Assembly: GCA_963680875.1 (NCBI GenBank)
Contig: OY804577.1
Location: 101,753,906-101,817,905 of the forward strand
Source of the DNA: Bathymodiolus brooksi
Taxonomy: Eukaryota; Mollusca; Bivalvia; Mytilida; Modiolidae
Reading direction: 5' to 3'
Length of the DNA: 64,000 bases
Under the pieces are notes generated by a model. The model did not search any database and had not been told where the DNA came from. It saw only the letters and a list, made by a program, of their open reading frames with translations. The position numbers were made by a program, and so were the translations under genes. Shown one piece after another: positions 27,301 to 34,179 of this stretch; the stretch's first letter is position 1; each line of letters starts with the position of its first letter.

Positions 27301-27603
27301 AATCAAAATTCAAATGACCAAACTTTGCTACCAAATGGTTGAAGTTGGCATGCAATGACCTAGACCTTCAATAAAATAAATTGAAATTCTGTCCATTTAT
27401 AATATGTCATGTCAACATGAAATTTTAAAAGTAGAACTTTAAGGGGAAAAAAATTATAGTCATTTTATGGTTTAATAATTTGTTTTATTCTTGCCAAGTT
27501 TAAATTACCCGTTTTATTTGAATATTTGCCTTAATTATTCCTAGCTATGATGAACAGAACCAGAATTGATGGGAGAGAGATTGATGTCAAGCTTTACCGT
27601 TAA
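6239..27603 (+). CDS. hnRNP M / MYEF2 orthologue (12 coding exons, 594 aa)
   Basis: Heterogeneous nuclear ribonucleoprotein M family, nuclear RNA-binding and splicing-regulatory proteins. Coding exons: 6239-6303, 16210-16406, 17016-17076, 20135-20228, 20987-21172, 21881-22034, 23743-23838, 24196-24273, 24957-25600, 26473-26524, 26953-27051, 27545-27603. They total 1785 nt with every junction in phase. Order: short acidic/Gln-rich N-terminus; RS-rich 23-58; RRM1 66-139 (RNP2 [11 protein letters not shown]1 KSKGQGVIEF); Gly/Met linker; RRM2 about 196-270 ([22 protein letters not shown], then QAISMFNGQ); Gly/Met/Ser-rich region 286-515 with a run of 16 Gly; RRM3 about 518-592 ([22 protein letters not shown], ending REIDVKLYR). 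The RRM1 strings PYEMKW and [10 protein letters not shown] and the RRM2 and RRM3 strings are typical of hnRNP M/MYEF2. The RS segment and the lack of MERMG-type repeats differ from vertebrate proteins. Introns 6 and 11 are U12-type. Confidence 0.95.
6304..6741. other. Start of HNRNPM intron 1, no recognised feature
   Basis: Intronic sequence between exon 1 and the foldback transposon. I see no gene, RNA gene or repeat in it. Confidence 0.6.
6742..7879. mobile_element. Foldback (MULE-like) DNA transposon with long TIRs and 8-bp TSD
   Basis: The element spans 6750-7871 and begins TAGTCCGAG, ending CTCGGACTA. It is flanked by the direct repeat GCTTCTCT (6742-6749 and 7872-7879). Its arms are inverted copies for roughly 270 bp (6750-7015 against 7606-7871), apart from a divergent block near 6823-6860, and weaker inverted similarity reaches about 7115 and 7505. 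Long TIRs and an 8-bp duplication suit Mutator-like elements. No transposase is encoded, so it is non-autonomous. The core carries a helicase-like fragment. Confidence 0.85.
7176..7370 (+). pseudogene. RecQ-like helicase fragment captured in the transposon
   Basis: In three frames the core gives [17 protein letters not shown], then [19 protein letters not shown] (from 7232), then [16 protein letters not shown] (from 7291). This order and wording resemble the start of RecQ-type helicases, where a Q-E-x-I motif precedes the Walker A motif GxGKS. Here the Walker A Gly is replaced by Glu (GFEKS). There are at least two frameshifts, one an extra GA near 7288. It is a non-functional fragment; the RecQ assignment rests on motif wording only. 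Confidence 0.6.
8023..8291. mobile_element. Small foldback / MITE-like palindrome
   Basis: The left arm from 8023 (AGGCGATTTAGTCCTTGAAT) is repeated inverted at the right end (ATTCAAGGACTAAATCGCCT, ending 8291). The arms also share CGACTTCCGTTGATCGAGC. The right arm carries an extra block of about 20 bp. It lies in HNRNPM intron 1 and has no coding capacity. Confidence 0.75.
8430..11290. repeat. Patchwork of dispersed repeats in HNRNPM intron 1
   Basis: Non-coding. A motif AGCATGCCCA plus GGGGTACATGTA recurs at 8436 and 10378, with a relative at about 13530. Segments at 8605-8720 and 9660-9765 share inverted strings (AGAGTTGGCGAAAA against TTTTCGCCAACTCT), suggesting an element of about 1.1 kb. 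A block around 9960-10065 ending GTACGTGAATGGGCATGCTG recurs at 15740-15832. Confidence 0.5.
11300..12591 (-). pseudogene. Decayed transposable-element protein with Cys-rich zinc-binding motifs
   Basis: Read on the minus strand from 12591 to 11300 in several frames. The N-terminal part ends IQWDCCFIC, followed after a frame change by [20 protein letters not shown], then [14 protein letters not shown], matching a C-x2-C...H-x3-C zinc-binding pattern. The middle (11674-12291) is uninterrupted for about 205 codons. A further frame gives [20 protein letters not shown], and the end (11300-11521) is Cys-rich: [18 protein letters not shown], then CTDLCPCYG. This architecture resembles multi-copy proteins of invertebrate mobile elements, but I cannot name the family. 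At least three frame breaks show it is dead. Confidence 0.6.
12600..16209. other. Distal part of HNRNPM intron 1, AT-rich repeat debris
   Basis: No supported gene. CTCGCC motifs near 13635 and an inverted set near 15310 (GGCGAG, CTCGCCAAA), both beside GTGGGAAAC or GTTTCCCAC, hint at a 1.7-kb inverted element. The rest is AT-rich with no recognised feature. Confidence 0.4.
16210..16406 (+). CDS. HNRNPM exon 2 (RS-rich segment and start of RRM1)
   Basis: Acceptor TTTCTTTCAG|A. Encodes about eight RS/SR dipeptides and RSP motifs (residues 23-58), then RNP2 IIISNIPY and [10 protein letters not shown]. Donor GAAG|GTATGT, phase 1. Confidence 0.95.
16840..16968. mobile_element. MITE, CAGTCCTC family, copy 1
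   Basis: 129 bp that begins CAGTCCTCGAAATGAAAATT and ends GTGAGGACTG, giving terminal inverted repeats. The inner part has ACTGGTCCGAA. Located in HNRNPM intron 2, just upstream of exon 3. The same element recurs at 20624-20756 and 30716-30856. Confidence 0.75.
17016..17076 (+). CDS. HNRNPM exon 3 (RRM1 middle)
   Basis: Acceptor TTTCACAG. Encodes [20 protein letters not shown], the beta2-beta3 part of RRM1. Donor CAAGG|GTAAGA, phase 2. Confidence 0.95.
17560..20105. repeat. About 332-bp tandem array inside a dispersed repeat, HNRNPM intron 3
   Basis: The repeat opens AGTTCACCTGGACCAAAGG and ends near CCAGGTGAACGATACAG, so its ends are inverted. Between them are 6-7 copies of a roughly 332-bp unit: GAAATCCAAGATGG or a near match recurs at 17888, 18220, 18549, 18881, 19213, 19544 and 19846, the last unit being short. 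Some units stay open for up to about 119 codons, but these frames depend on unit identity and have no coding signature. Related copies sit in the other two genes. Confidence 0.9.
20135..20228 (+). CDS. HNRNPM exon 4 (end of RRM1)
   Basis: Acceptor TTTCCAG. Encodes [17 protein letters not shown] through NIVVRE. Donor GAGAG|GTAAAA, phase 0. RRM1 has no intron at the position where RRM2 and RRM3 each carry a U12-type intron. Confidence 0.95.
20624..20756. mobile_element. MITE, CAGTCCTC family, copy 2 (opposite orientation)
   Basis: Begins CAGTCCTCCGGTCC and ends TTTCGAGGACTG, the inverse of copy 1. A half copy, GGACCAGTTAATTT through CAAGGACTG, precedes it at about 20455-20493. Located in HNRNPM intron 4. 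Confidence 0.7.
20987..21172 (+). CDS. HNRNPM exon 5 (Gly/Met linker and RRM2 strand 1)
   Basis: Acceptor CTGTTTTAG. Encodes a GGGGMMG-type linker, then [13 protein letters not shown] and NTVFVSN, the RNP2 strand of RRM2. Donor AAT|GTAAGA, phase 0. Confidence 0.93.
21490..21670 (+). mobile_element. SINE fragment in HNRNPM intron 5
   Basis: Contains a box-B-like GAGTTCGAACC, then CCCCCACTAATAAAACAG and TTGTTGAAAGTGGCGTTAAG, the tail shared by the other SINEs here. The 5' head is degenerate. Confidence 0.6.
21881..22034 (+). CDS. HNRNPM exon 6 (RRM2 core)
   Basis: Acceptor TATATTTTAG. Encodes [18 protein letters not shown] and RNP1 [10 protein letters not shown], ending AVQAI plus one base. 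The donor GTATCCTTT at 22035 is the U12 consensus, phase 1. Confidence 0.95.
22372..23284. repeat. Dispersed repeat with 161-bp tandem core, in HNRNPM intron 6
   Basis: The block opens with a CCCCGCAACGAAGTTG motif, continues with CCGTCCGTCCGTC and contains about 4.7 copies of a 161-bp unit. The string TGTCGTATGATAACTTGAG recurs at 22450, 22611, 22772, 22933 and 23094. It ends near GAGGGGTATATC at about 23235-23284. A related opening occurs at 56010-56240. Confidence 0.9.
23405..23635 (+). mobile_element. tRNA-derived SINE (type 2) in HNRNPM intron 6
   Basis: Head GGTGGTCGTGATTGTATGG with box A-like TGGTAGTTGG, box B-like GAGTTCGAATCC, then CCTCCACCTATAAAACTGAC and an ATATTGTTGAAAGTG tail. 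Inverted copies are at 38330-38575 and 59042-59285. Confidence 0.7.
23743..23838 (+). CDS. HNRNPM exon 7 (end of RRM2)
   Basis: Encodes [17 protein letters not shown], the last strand of RRM2, then a Ser/Ala tail. Donor CCAA|GTAAGA, phase 1. Confidence 0.95.
24196..24273 (+). CDS. HNRNPM exon 8 (Gly-rich linker)
   Basis: Acceptor GTTTGTTACAG. Encodes [18 protein letters not shown] and NLGFS. Donor TCAG|GTATGT, phase 1. The GLGPGG composition resembles the vertebrate hnRNP M linker. Confidence 0.9.
24957..25600 (+). CDS. HNRNPM exon 9 (Gly/Met/Ser-rich region and RRM3 strand 1)
   Basis: The largest exon, 644 nt. It encodes repeated GMGN and MSNMG-type motifs, a 16-residue Gly run from (GGT)n(GGA)n at about 25013-25060, a Ser/Tyr/Gly segment, [11 protein letters not shown] and NCTVVAKN, the first strand of RRM3. 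Acceptor ATTTCAG, donor AAT|GTAAGA, phase 0. The GGT tract is probably length-polymorphic. Confidence 0.95.
26155..26400. repeat. Dispersed repeat in HNRNPM intron 9
   Basis: The string TTTGAAGATACCAAAGGGGT, then TAATCAGAAGCCGTAA and CCACTAGTGACACCC, recurs in part at 33370-33490 and 56710-56760. No coding capacity is supported. Confidence 0.55.
26473..26524 (+). CDS. HNRNPM exon 10 (RRM3 helix 1)
   Basis: Acceptor TTGTTTTACAG. Encodes [17 protein letters not shown], the RRM3 equivalent of [14 protein letters not shown] in exon 6. Donor GTTG|GTAAGT, phase 1. Confidence 0.95.
26953..27051 (+). CDS. HNRNPM exon 11 (RRM3 core)
   Basis: Acceptor TATGTTATAG. Encodes [18 protein letters not shown] and LVRF, ending QQAI plus one base. 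The U12-type donor GTATCCTTTC follows at 27052. Confidence 0.95.
27052..27544 (+). other. U12-type (minor spliceosome) intron 11 of HNRNPM
   Basis: Donor GTATCCTTTCACT at 27052 is almost identical to the intron 6 donor. A branch-like TGCCTTAAT at 27527-27535 lies about 10 nt from the AG at 27543-27544. Splicing yields QAISMMN, so the intron sits at the same codon and phase in RRM3 as intron 6 does in RRM2. Confidence 0.88.
27545..27603 (+). CDS. HNRNPM exon 12 (C-terminus)
   Basis: Encodes [19 protein letters not shown] and the stop TAA at 27601, closing RRM3 and the protein as in vertebrate hnRNP M, whose C-terminus is also GREIDV plus a few residues. Confidence 0.96.
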
Positions 27604-27965
27604 ATCTATGGTACGAGGACATTTCTATATTGGAGCTATTTCAATTTGGACCAATTGATCAGACTCGTTGATTTTGAAGCCCTTTGTTGGCATGTGGTCA
27701 TTTTGTTTGTGGCCCTTTGTTGACTTGTAACCTTGTACATGACATTCGTGGATCTTATAATTTGACATACAGTAATTTCATATATTTTAGTTATGATTGG
27801 TTGTCGTAGTTAGCAGCCATGGGTGTTGACATATTTTTAATCGTCATCTTTCATAATTTACGCCATTGTGTTTTGTTTATGGAATCAATTTATGTATCAT
27901 GTCGTTTCAGTGTCAATCATGTTTTACAATATTGGTTGAAATAAAATTCATTACTTTGTGGTTCA
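27604..27965 (+). other. HNRNPM 3' UTR with poly(A) signal
   Basis: Non-coding T-rich sequence after the stop. A canonical AATAAA lies at 27940-27945, followed by a GT-rich ACTTTGTGG, so cleavage near 27960 is likely. Another AATAAA at 28731-28736 could serve a longer 3' UTR. Confidence 0.65.
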
Positions 27966-28897
27966 GATTTTTTTCTTGGTAAATATTGTATTTATTTCAA
28001 CAAGAATTTGCAAAATTCTATTTCTTTTGGCAGTTTTTTTTTATCGACAGGATTAAATTCCTGGTTTTAAACTTTCTTTATTATATTTTGGCAGTTTAGT
28101 CTTCAAATTGATATTCGTTTGGATTAAGTTGTAAAATTTGCAAGCTTTGTCAAGATGCAGATTTTTTTTTATTGTTCTAGATCTCGTAACCGTTTTGATT
28201 TAGATTCTTGTTGAAATTGATTTGATTTGTCTTAACCATGTTATTTTAAGATTTTATGGAATATTTTTGTACCATCTTATTTCTGAAGCTGTTTCAGGAT
28301 CAGGCGGTGCAGGTAGAATAGCTTTTGTGTTTGCTTTTTAATATATGTCAGCTGTCAAGTTGTTTTATTATAGATATTGAATCATCACCTATAGTAGAAA
28401 TTTCTAGTATTCACTATTTTTTTCTTCAAATAACAGCCTTTGATGGAAGACAATGAATTGCAGGAGATGTTTCAGTTATAGTATATTTGTTTTGCTATTG
28501 TGTTTTTGTCCAACCATTGCATACCTCTACCTGGAAGAAAGATACAGTTTTACACTACTTCTGTGGAGAAAAAAATTTGGTTACTATGGTTTTCTATTGA
28601 TAAAAAATTGTCGATGCTGACCTGTTTTACACAATGTATTTTTTTTAATTGTCCTGGACCAATGGTCTGATACAAGACTCGACCATCTGTACCAAGCAAT
28701 GTGTACTGTTCAGTTCAGGATGATCTGTACAATAAAGTATGCGAGGTATTTACCGACCTTTAGTAAAAAAAATCCTATCGATTGATCATACATCTCCACA
28801 GAGAAGATTTTTAGTGCAATGCAAGTGTTATTAGTTTAGTTCTTGAAATGATATTTTTAGATTTATAGTTAATTGGATCAAAATCACTTAAAAAAAA
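27966..28897. other. Downstream of HNRNPM, possible extended 3' UTR
   Basis: T-rich unique-looking sequence with a second AATAAA at 28731-28736. No coding region is seen. It may belong to longer HNRNPM transcripts. Confidence 0.4.
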
Positions 28898-29415
28898 AGT
28901 TTTATCAGTTTTAACCCGAATAATCCAGTCGTTATATTACGCTTTGCTATTTTAACGCCTGAACGACTTTCTCGATTAAACGCGTCAATCAGAAGTTTCA
29001 AATTAGCAATGCATCCTGGGTATAAACTGTGTATGGTGACTTTTGGCACTTAAAGAAGGAGGAGCTTAAGAAATGTTTGTAAACATAGGTCAATGGAGCA
29101 TTCAGGTGTCAAATGTTTTCATTGTACCCACGTGTTTGACCTTACTAATCTAAAAGGTGAAAAGAGAAGAAATGTAGGGAAACTAAATACTGAATTAAAC
29201 ATTGTAAATCAACTTGTCGATCTTCATTTCTTGTTGTTTGTAAACATTACCGGAAATTGAAAGAATTGCCTTGCGCATACTTGGCAAATAATCATTGCTG
29301 ATTGGCTCTCTCAGAGAGCAGCTGACGTGTTTTTATCACAAGGAGAGTTCAAGCCCTCGAGTAGCGATAGTGGATAGAGGGTGCAGAATTATTCGAGTTA
29401 AATCAGTTTAAAACC
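28898..29415. mobile_element. MITE-like element with about 28-bp imperfect TIRs
   Basis: The left end near 28898 (TTATCAGTTTTAACCCGAAT) pairs with the right end near 29415 (ATTCGAGTTAAATCAGTTT). The roughly 520 bp between have no coding capacity. Confidence 0.5.
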
Positions 29416-29419
29416 ATTC

Positions 29420-31085
29420 TGATTATCCTAGAGAATAAATGTTTTGTAATTCTAGTGATGAATTCCCCATTCTCTTAAGCTGAATTGGAACGAGAAACTA
29501 TGGCAGAATTATACGAGAATCCATAGTTAAAAAAAATTTCATGATCATGCCAAGAAGGTTGAATATTTAAATTGAGAATTGAAGTAATTTCTGGTCCTTG
29601 ATTTCCTTATTACATGTAGTTTTGTTATGTAATGAATATTTAATAAACCTAAGAATCCAGATTGAAGTTGTGGAGTATTGTGATGAAAGAAGATTATATG
29701 AGAAGTGGATTCTTGTATTGTAATTATTTTGTTATTGTTGATGTTGTACATTTTTGACAGATTTTTCTCTTTTTGTTTCTGATGAGTATTTCTGTAGCTG
29801 AGAGATTGTCGACCTTTGGAAGAGAAGGGTTATGTATAGGGGTTGGGCTAATGGATTAGGGGTTTATTAAAGTGTGGGAAGGGTTGTTGAAGATGTTGTG
29901 CTCAGTTTCCTAAGAAGCAGTTGTGATCTTTTATGTTCATCCTTGTGGAAAAGATGTCTTCCTGGATGGATCTACAATATTGTTCATTCTTACTTTGGAA
30001 TGATGTATACAGGTTTGGTAATGTTTTATTTTTCCAATTTATTCATTGGTTTAAGGTAAATATTCTTGTTTTTATTTTCAATAAATGTTGGTGTGATTGT
30101 TATCGAGTTATGCCAGGGGCATGATATTATCTGAGGGTTCCTTTGTTACAACAAAGTTTCATATTCACTAATATTGCATGTTTTTAGAAAAAAAATGTTT
30201 GGAATTCTGGATTGAAATTTAAAAGTATTGGGTCGGGTCTCCTTTTTGTCTCATGTCTGAAAATGTCGTGGGAAGACTTATTTCTTTGAAATGCATTTGA
30301 TTTTATTTCTTTAAAAATTTAATTCCAGATAAATAATTGAAATGGCATAAATTTCAAGTTGTTTTTAGAAATAATTTATTAAAAAGTCTAAAATATTCAT
30401 TAAAAAAACCAAACAATCACAATTTTTTAAGATATAAAGCATATTTCTACTTAATTTACAGATTTGATTGTATTGGTACACATTAGATGTTATTGAGATT
30501 TAACACAAAGAAATAAACCTTAGATAAGATAAAAGGTAAGTTATTCAATACTTTTGTTGTATATTTCTATCCCAAGAGTGACCCAGGGTTATAGTAACAG
30601 GTCTTTGTTTCTCTGTTGCAAGTTTCAAATAAGTCGTGACAAATTAAGCAATTAGTCTCAAGGATTGGACGTACCCATAGTTAAATGCCTAATGTTTAAA
30701 GAAAGCAGTCCTCGAAATGAAAATTTGAATGTATTGGTCCGAATCAAATTCAAAAATATTTTTATATAGCTCTAAATAAAAACTGAAAAATTTACTGGTC
30801 CTAACAATGTTTTGGAGGTCTTGGGCCAGAAGACTGGTGTTCATTGTAAGGACTGGTATAGTGTTTTTTTTTACTTTAGTGATTTATTGTTTTTGAACTA
30901 ATACTTTTCCTGAACATTACTGAAATACTGTTCACTTAGTAACATTAAACAGCATTCAATCAATTGGATGTGCATGTCAAGAATAAAAAGTAATGGTAGT
31001 CAATCTAGCTAACCACAATACGAACCACTCCTCGGGCAAGCAAACTTCCAAAAAATGGAACCAATGGAAATGTTGAATGATGGAT
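29420..31085. other. Intergenic AT-rich DNA
   Basis: No gene is supported. It contains the third CAGTCCTC-family MITE at 30716-30856. Confidence 0.5.
30716..30856. mobile_element. MITE, CAGTCCTC family, copy 3
   Basis: Starts CAGTCCTCGAAATGAAAATT and ends near TGTAAGGACTG. Internal strings TTGGTCCGAATCAAATTC and TTTACTGGTCC match copies 1 and 2. Confidence 0.7.
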
Positions 31086-31089
31086 TTGG

Positions 31090-31312
31090 ACAGGCACAAA
31101 AATATAGCAGTTGTCCGCTTGTAGACATGTCGCTTCACTTAAGACTCGTTATCCTTCATCCGAGCCAGACTGTCTTTGTTCTTAGTCCTCAATGCTGCAT
31201 GCTTAGCAGTCGAGCAACAAATCACAATTTGAAAATCTGTGGTTTGACCTGACTGGCTCGAACCCACGATCTACTGCACTTGAGGCAAGTCGCTAACCAT
31301 TACACCACCGAT
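31090..31312 (-). mobile_element. tRNA-derived SINE (type 1), minus strand
   Basis: Read on the minus strand it starts CATCGGTGGTGTAATGGTTA with box B GGGTTCGAGCC and a TCAAACCACAG linker, as in the plus-strand copies at 32305, 37248 and 51412. Confidence 0.7.
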
Positions 31313-32304
31313 GATGTTATTGTCACCAAGATTAAATTACAATTATGTCTACAATTAATTTGATTGAAACAAATGAAATGTGATAATATATGTATTTCCT
31401 ATAGTTTGTTTTATAGAAGACAGCGAGATGTGGACGACAGGTTATTGTTTAAATAGAGGGAAGAACTACATGTACATGGAGCAGGTAATCCTCGTAACAA
31501 TTTACATGTGATAGTGCTAAATTCGGTTGACATTTTCCATTATTATTTTATTTATTTACATTAATAGAATGACTGGGAAAGAAATTACGTCTCTTTGCCA
31601 TGAATATGGCTGAAATACTGGTCACTTTACAGTAATATGGCTGAAATACTGGTCACTTTACATTAAACAACATTCAATGAATCTCTGGGTGTAAAAGATC
31701 TTAAGTAATTAAATTTTACTTTCTATTGATTGTTTAAATTGTCATTGGTAACAATGAATGACTGTAAATAGTGTAGATATTGTAGAAGTTATATATTTCT
31801 TGTTATATTTCTTATTCCATCTACATACACCTTATACAAATATTATGAAAAGCAATGTGTGGAAAATATATTTATGTTTTTACCAGAGCCAAAAAATTAA
31901 ATGTGTATATTAGAAAAATCACTATAAAAAAAAGATTTACTTCTTTATAACTACATTAAAATTAGTTCAATGCTTGAGAAGAGTATAAATGATTTGCATA
32001 AAATGAATTAAAACACATGTCCATTTTTCCTATTTTTCAGGGTGGCTGGTAGTAATTTAGAAGAATGCTTCTGGGAAAGATTTAAAAAATTTAATTGAAA
32101 AATGAAATCTCAACAATGAATTGTACATGACACAAATTGTGTAATTTGATTTGATTGTACAGACTAATGTTGCCCTGTAATAAATTAATTGCAATGTACT
32201 ACATTACGGTTTGGGCTACAGGCTTTCATGACGAATAAAGAAACATTCATAATTCTGTGTTTATTTTAGTATAAACTATTTTATATTCCAATTTATATAT
32301 ACCA

Positions 32305-32615
32305 CATCGGTTGTGTATTGGTTAGTATGCATGCCTCAAGTGCTGTAGTTCGTAAGTTTGAGCCCTGTCGGGTCAAACCAAGTTCAATAAAATTGGTATT
32401 TGCTGCTTCTCTGCTAAGCACATAGCATTAAGGAGAAAGAGCAAAGACTAATGTGTCCGTGTGGAGCAACATGTCTATCCAGGGGACTGTTGTTTCAACC
32501 AGACTTGTTGGTCTACTACAAAGAGGACATCATTGTCATCTCGTAGAACATAACATTGTTCTAGCCATGATATAGCTGAAAAAAAATTCATTTGGCATTA
32601 AAAAAAATCACTCCC
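32305..32615 (+). mobile_element. tRNA-derived SINE (type 1)
   Basis: Head CATCGGTTGTGTATTGGTTA, degenerate box B, GTCGGGTCAAACC, then TGCTAAGCACATAGCATTAA, GGAGAAAGAGCAAAG and an ATGATATAGCTGAAAA tail. Ends with a GGCATTAAA motif. Confidence 0.75.
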
Positions 32616-34179
32616 AATTTATATGTATGAACACTTTTAGATTGCAAGTGTTTCATTATTAAATGAAATTTGTAATCATATGTAACCCTAGGAATTCATT
32701 TAAGAAAAACATAAAAGCAAAATGTACAATAAAACATCCACATACAAATTACAAAAACAGAAAAAAAAACTTTTGTTGCACCTTGGGACATCTTGTTTGG
32801 AAACAAGTAGTGCTATAATCCCCCAAATCAATAACAAACTTTATTCTGTGCCGAATATCTTTGTGATGAAAATTAAGAAAGATTGATGAACTTGAACTAA
32901 AGTGATACACAGAACCATGGTGTCCACAAATGTACAACATGCCCATAAGATATGACTGCAAAAAATTTGCACTCGTATAAAAAGTGGTACAAAATTGGAC
33001 TTGGCCTGCCTTTAATAGTTAATGACCTTGTATATAAATTTCAAATGATTTGCAAAAGGGGGACTGATAAGTTATTGAACAGAAACATGAGAAATTGAAT
33101 TTTTTGTGGGAATATTTCCAGTATGGAAAGAGTGGTAGTCAGATATCCTAACTTGCATATAAATATCAAATGGAACTTTACTTATGTGACAAATCGAGAG
33201 GAAAAATTTCAGAATGGGAATAGTGGTAAAATCTTAAATCAAACTTGGCCTGCCTTTTATGGTTCCTGACTGTGTATAAATTTCAAATGAGATACTGGAC
33301 AGCTGTAAAGGTTAAAAAACAGGCACTGGGATCTAAATCTGTAAACTAATCTTACATATCACAATAAAAACAAGTTTGAAGATGCCAAAGCAGTAATCAG
33401 AAGCTGTAACTTGCTCGAACAGAAGCATAAAGAAACTGTAAACAGACGAACAATGCTCCAGAAAACTTCAGATTGAGCAACATGAACCACACTAATGTTA
33501 AAAATCTGTTGATGTGTCGTGAAGGAGGAAAGGACCAGATTGACTACAAAAAACTGAACATATCCATGATCATCTGTGATGGGCATTTCCTATCCGTAAG
33601 TCATGATGGTGACCGTGAAACTTTAGTTTCATGCCATTTTCTCCATTGCAGACTAAGGGCATGGACACATAGTCATTGACCCTTTGTTTTAATTTTGTAC
33701 CAGACTAAATCTGCTTTTCATTAAAATTCTTCATTCTAAATATAACTAATAGAATTGCTGCTTTAGTGAACTGAACTTATTATGTCTCCTCTCATTTGGC
33801 CCCCAGAAATCCTATCTATGATAATAAAGAACTGCATTAGCAAATGAATTTGTGACTAATTGCCCAGCAATTACACCAAATGACAGGATGAGTCTTCCAG
33901 TTTATCTATTGGAGCAAGAACTACTTGCCTTTCCAGAGCACATCGAGTGCACCAAGATTTTTAGTGGGGATTGTGTTCATTTTGTTGAATTGCATGTCTT
34001 TTAATTCAGAGTTATGGTGCGTGCTACAATTTCAGTGTAAAACAATGTTTGGTTCGTCTTTTCTCTTGCTTGTTTTGTGCCGGTGGGTTTATGTTTTGTA
34101 TATGAATGTTAAGCTTTACTTTAAACATATTTTATTGTTCAACAATAAACAATTGTGTCCTATCCAATTGTTTATTATT
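32616..34179. other. Intergenic DNA, no gene recognised
   Basis: AT-rich. About 33370-33490 repeats part of the 26155-26400 element. No exon-like frame with splice signals is visible. Confidence 0.5.
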
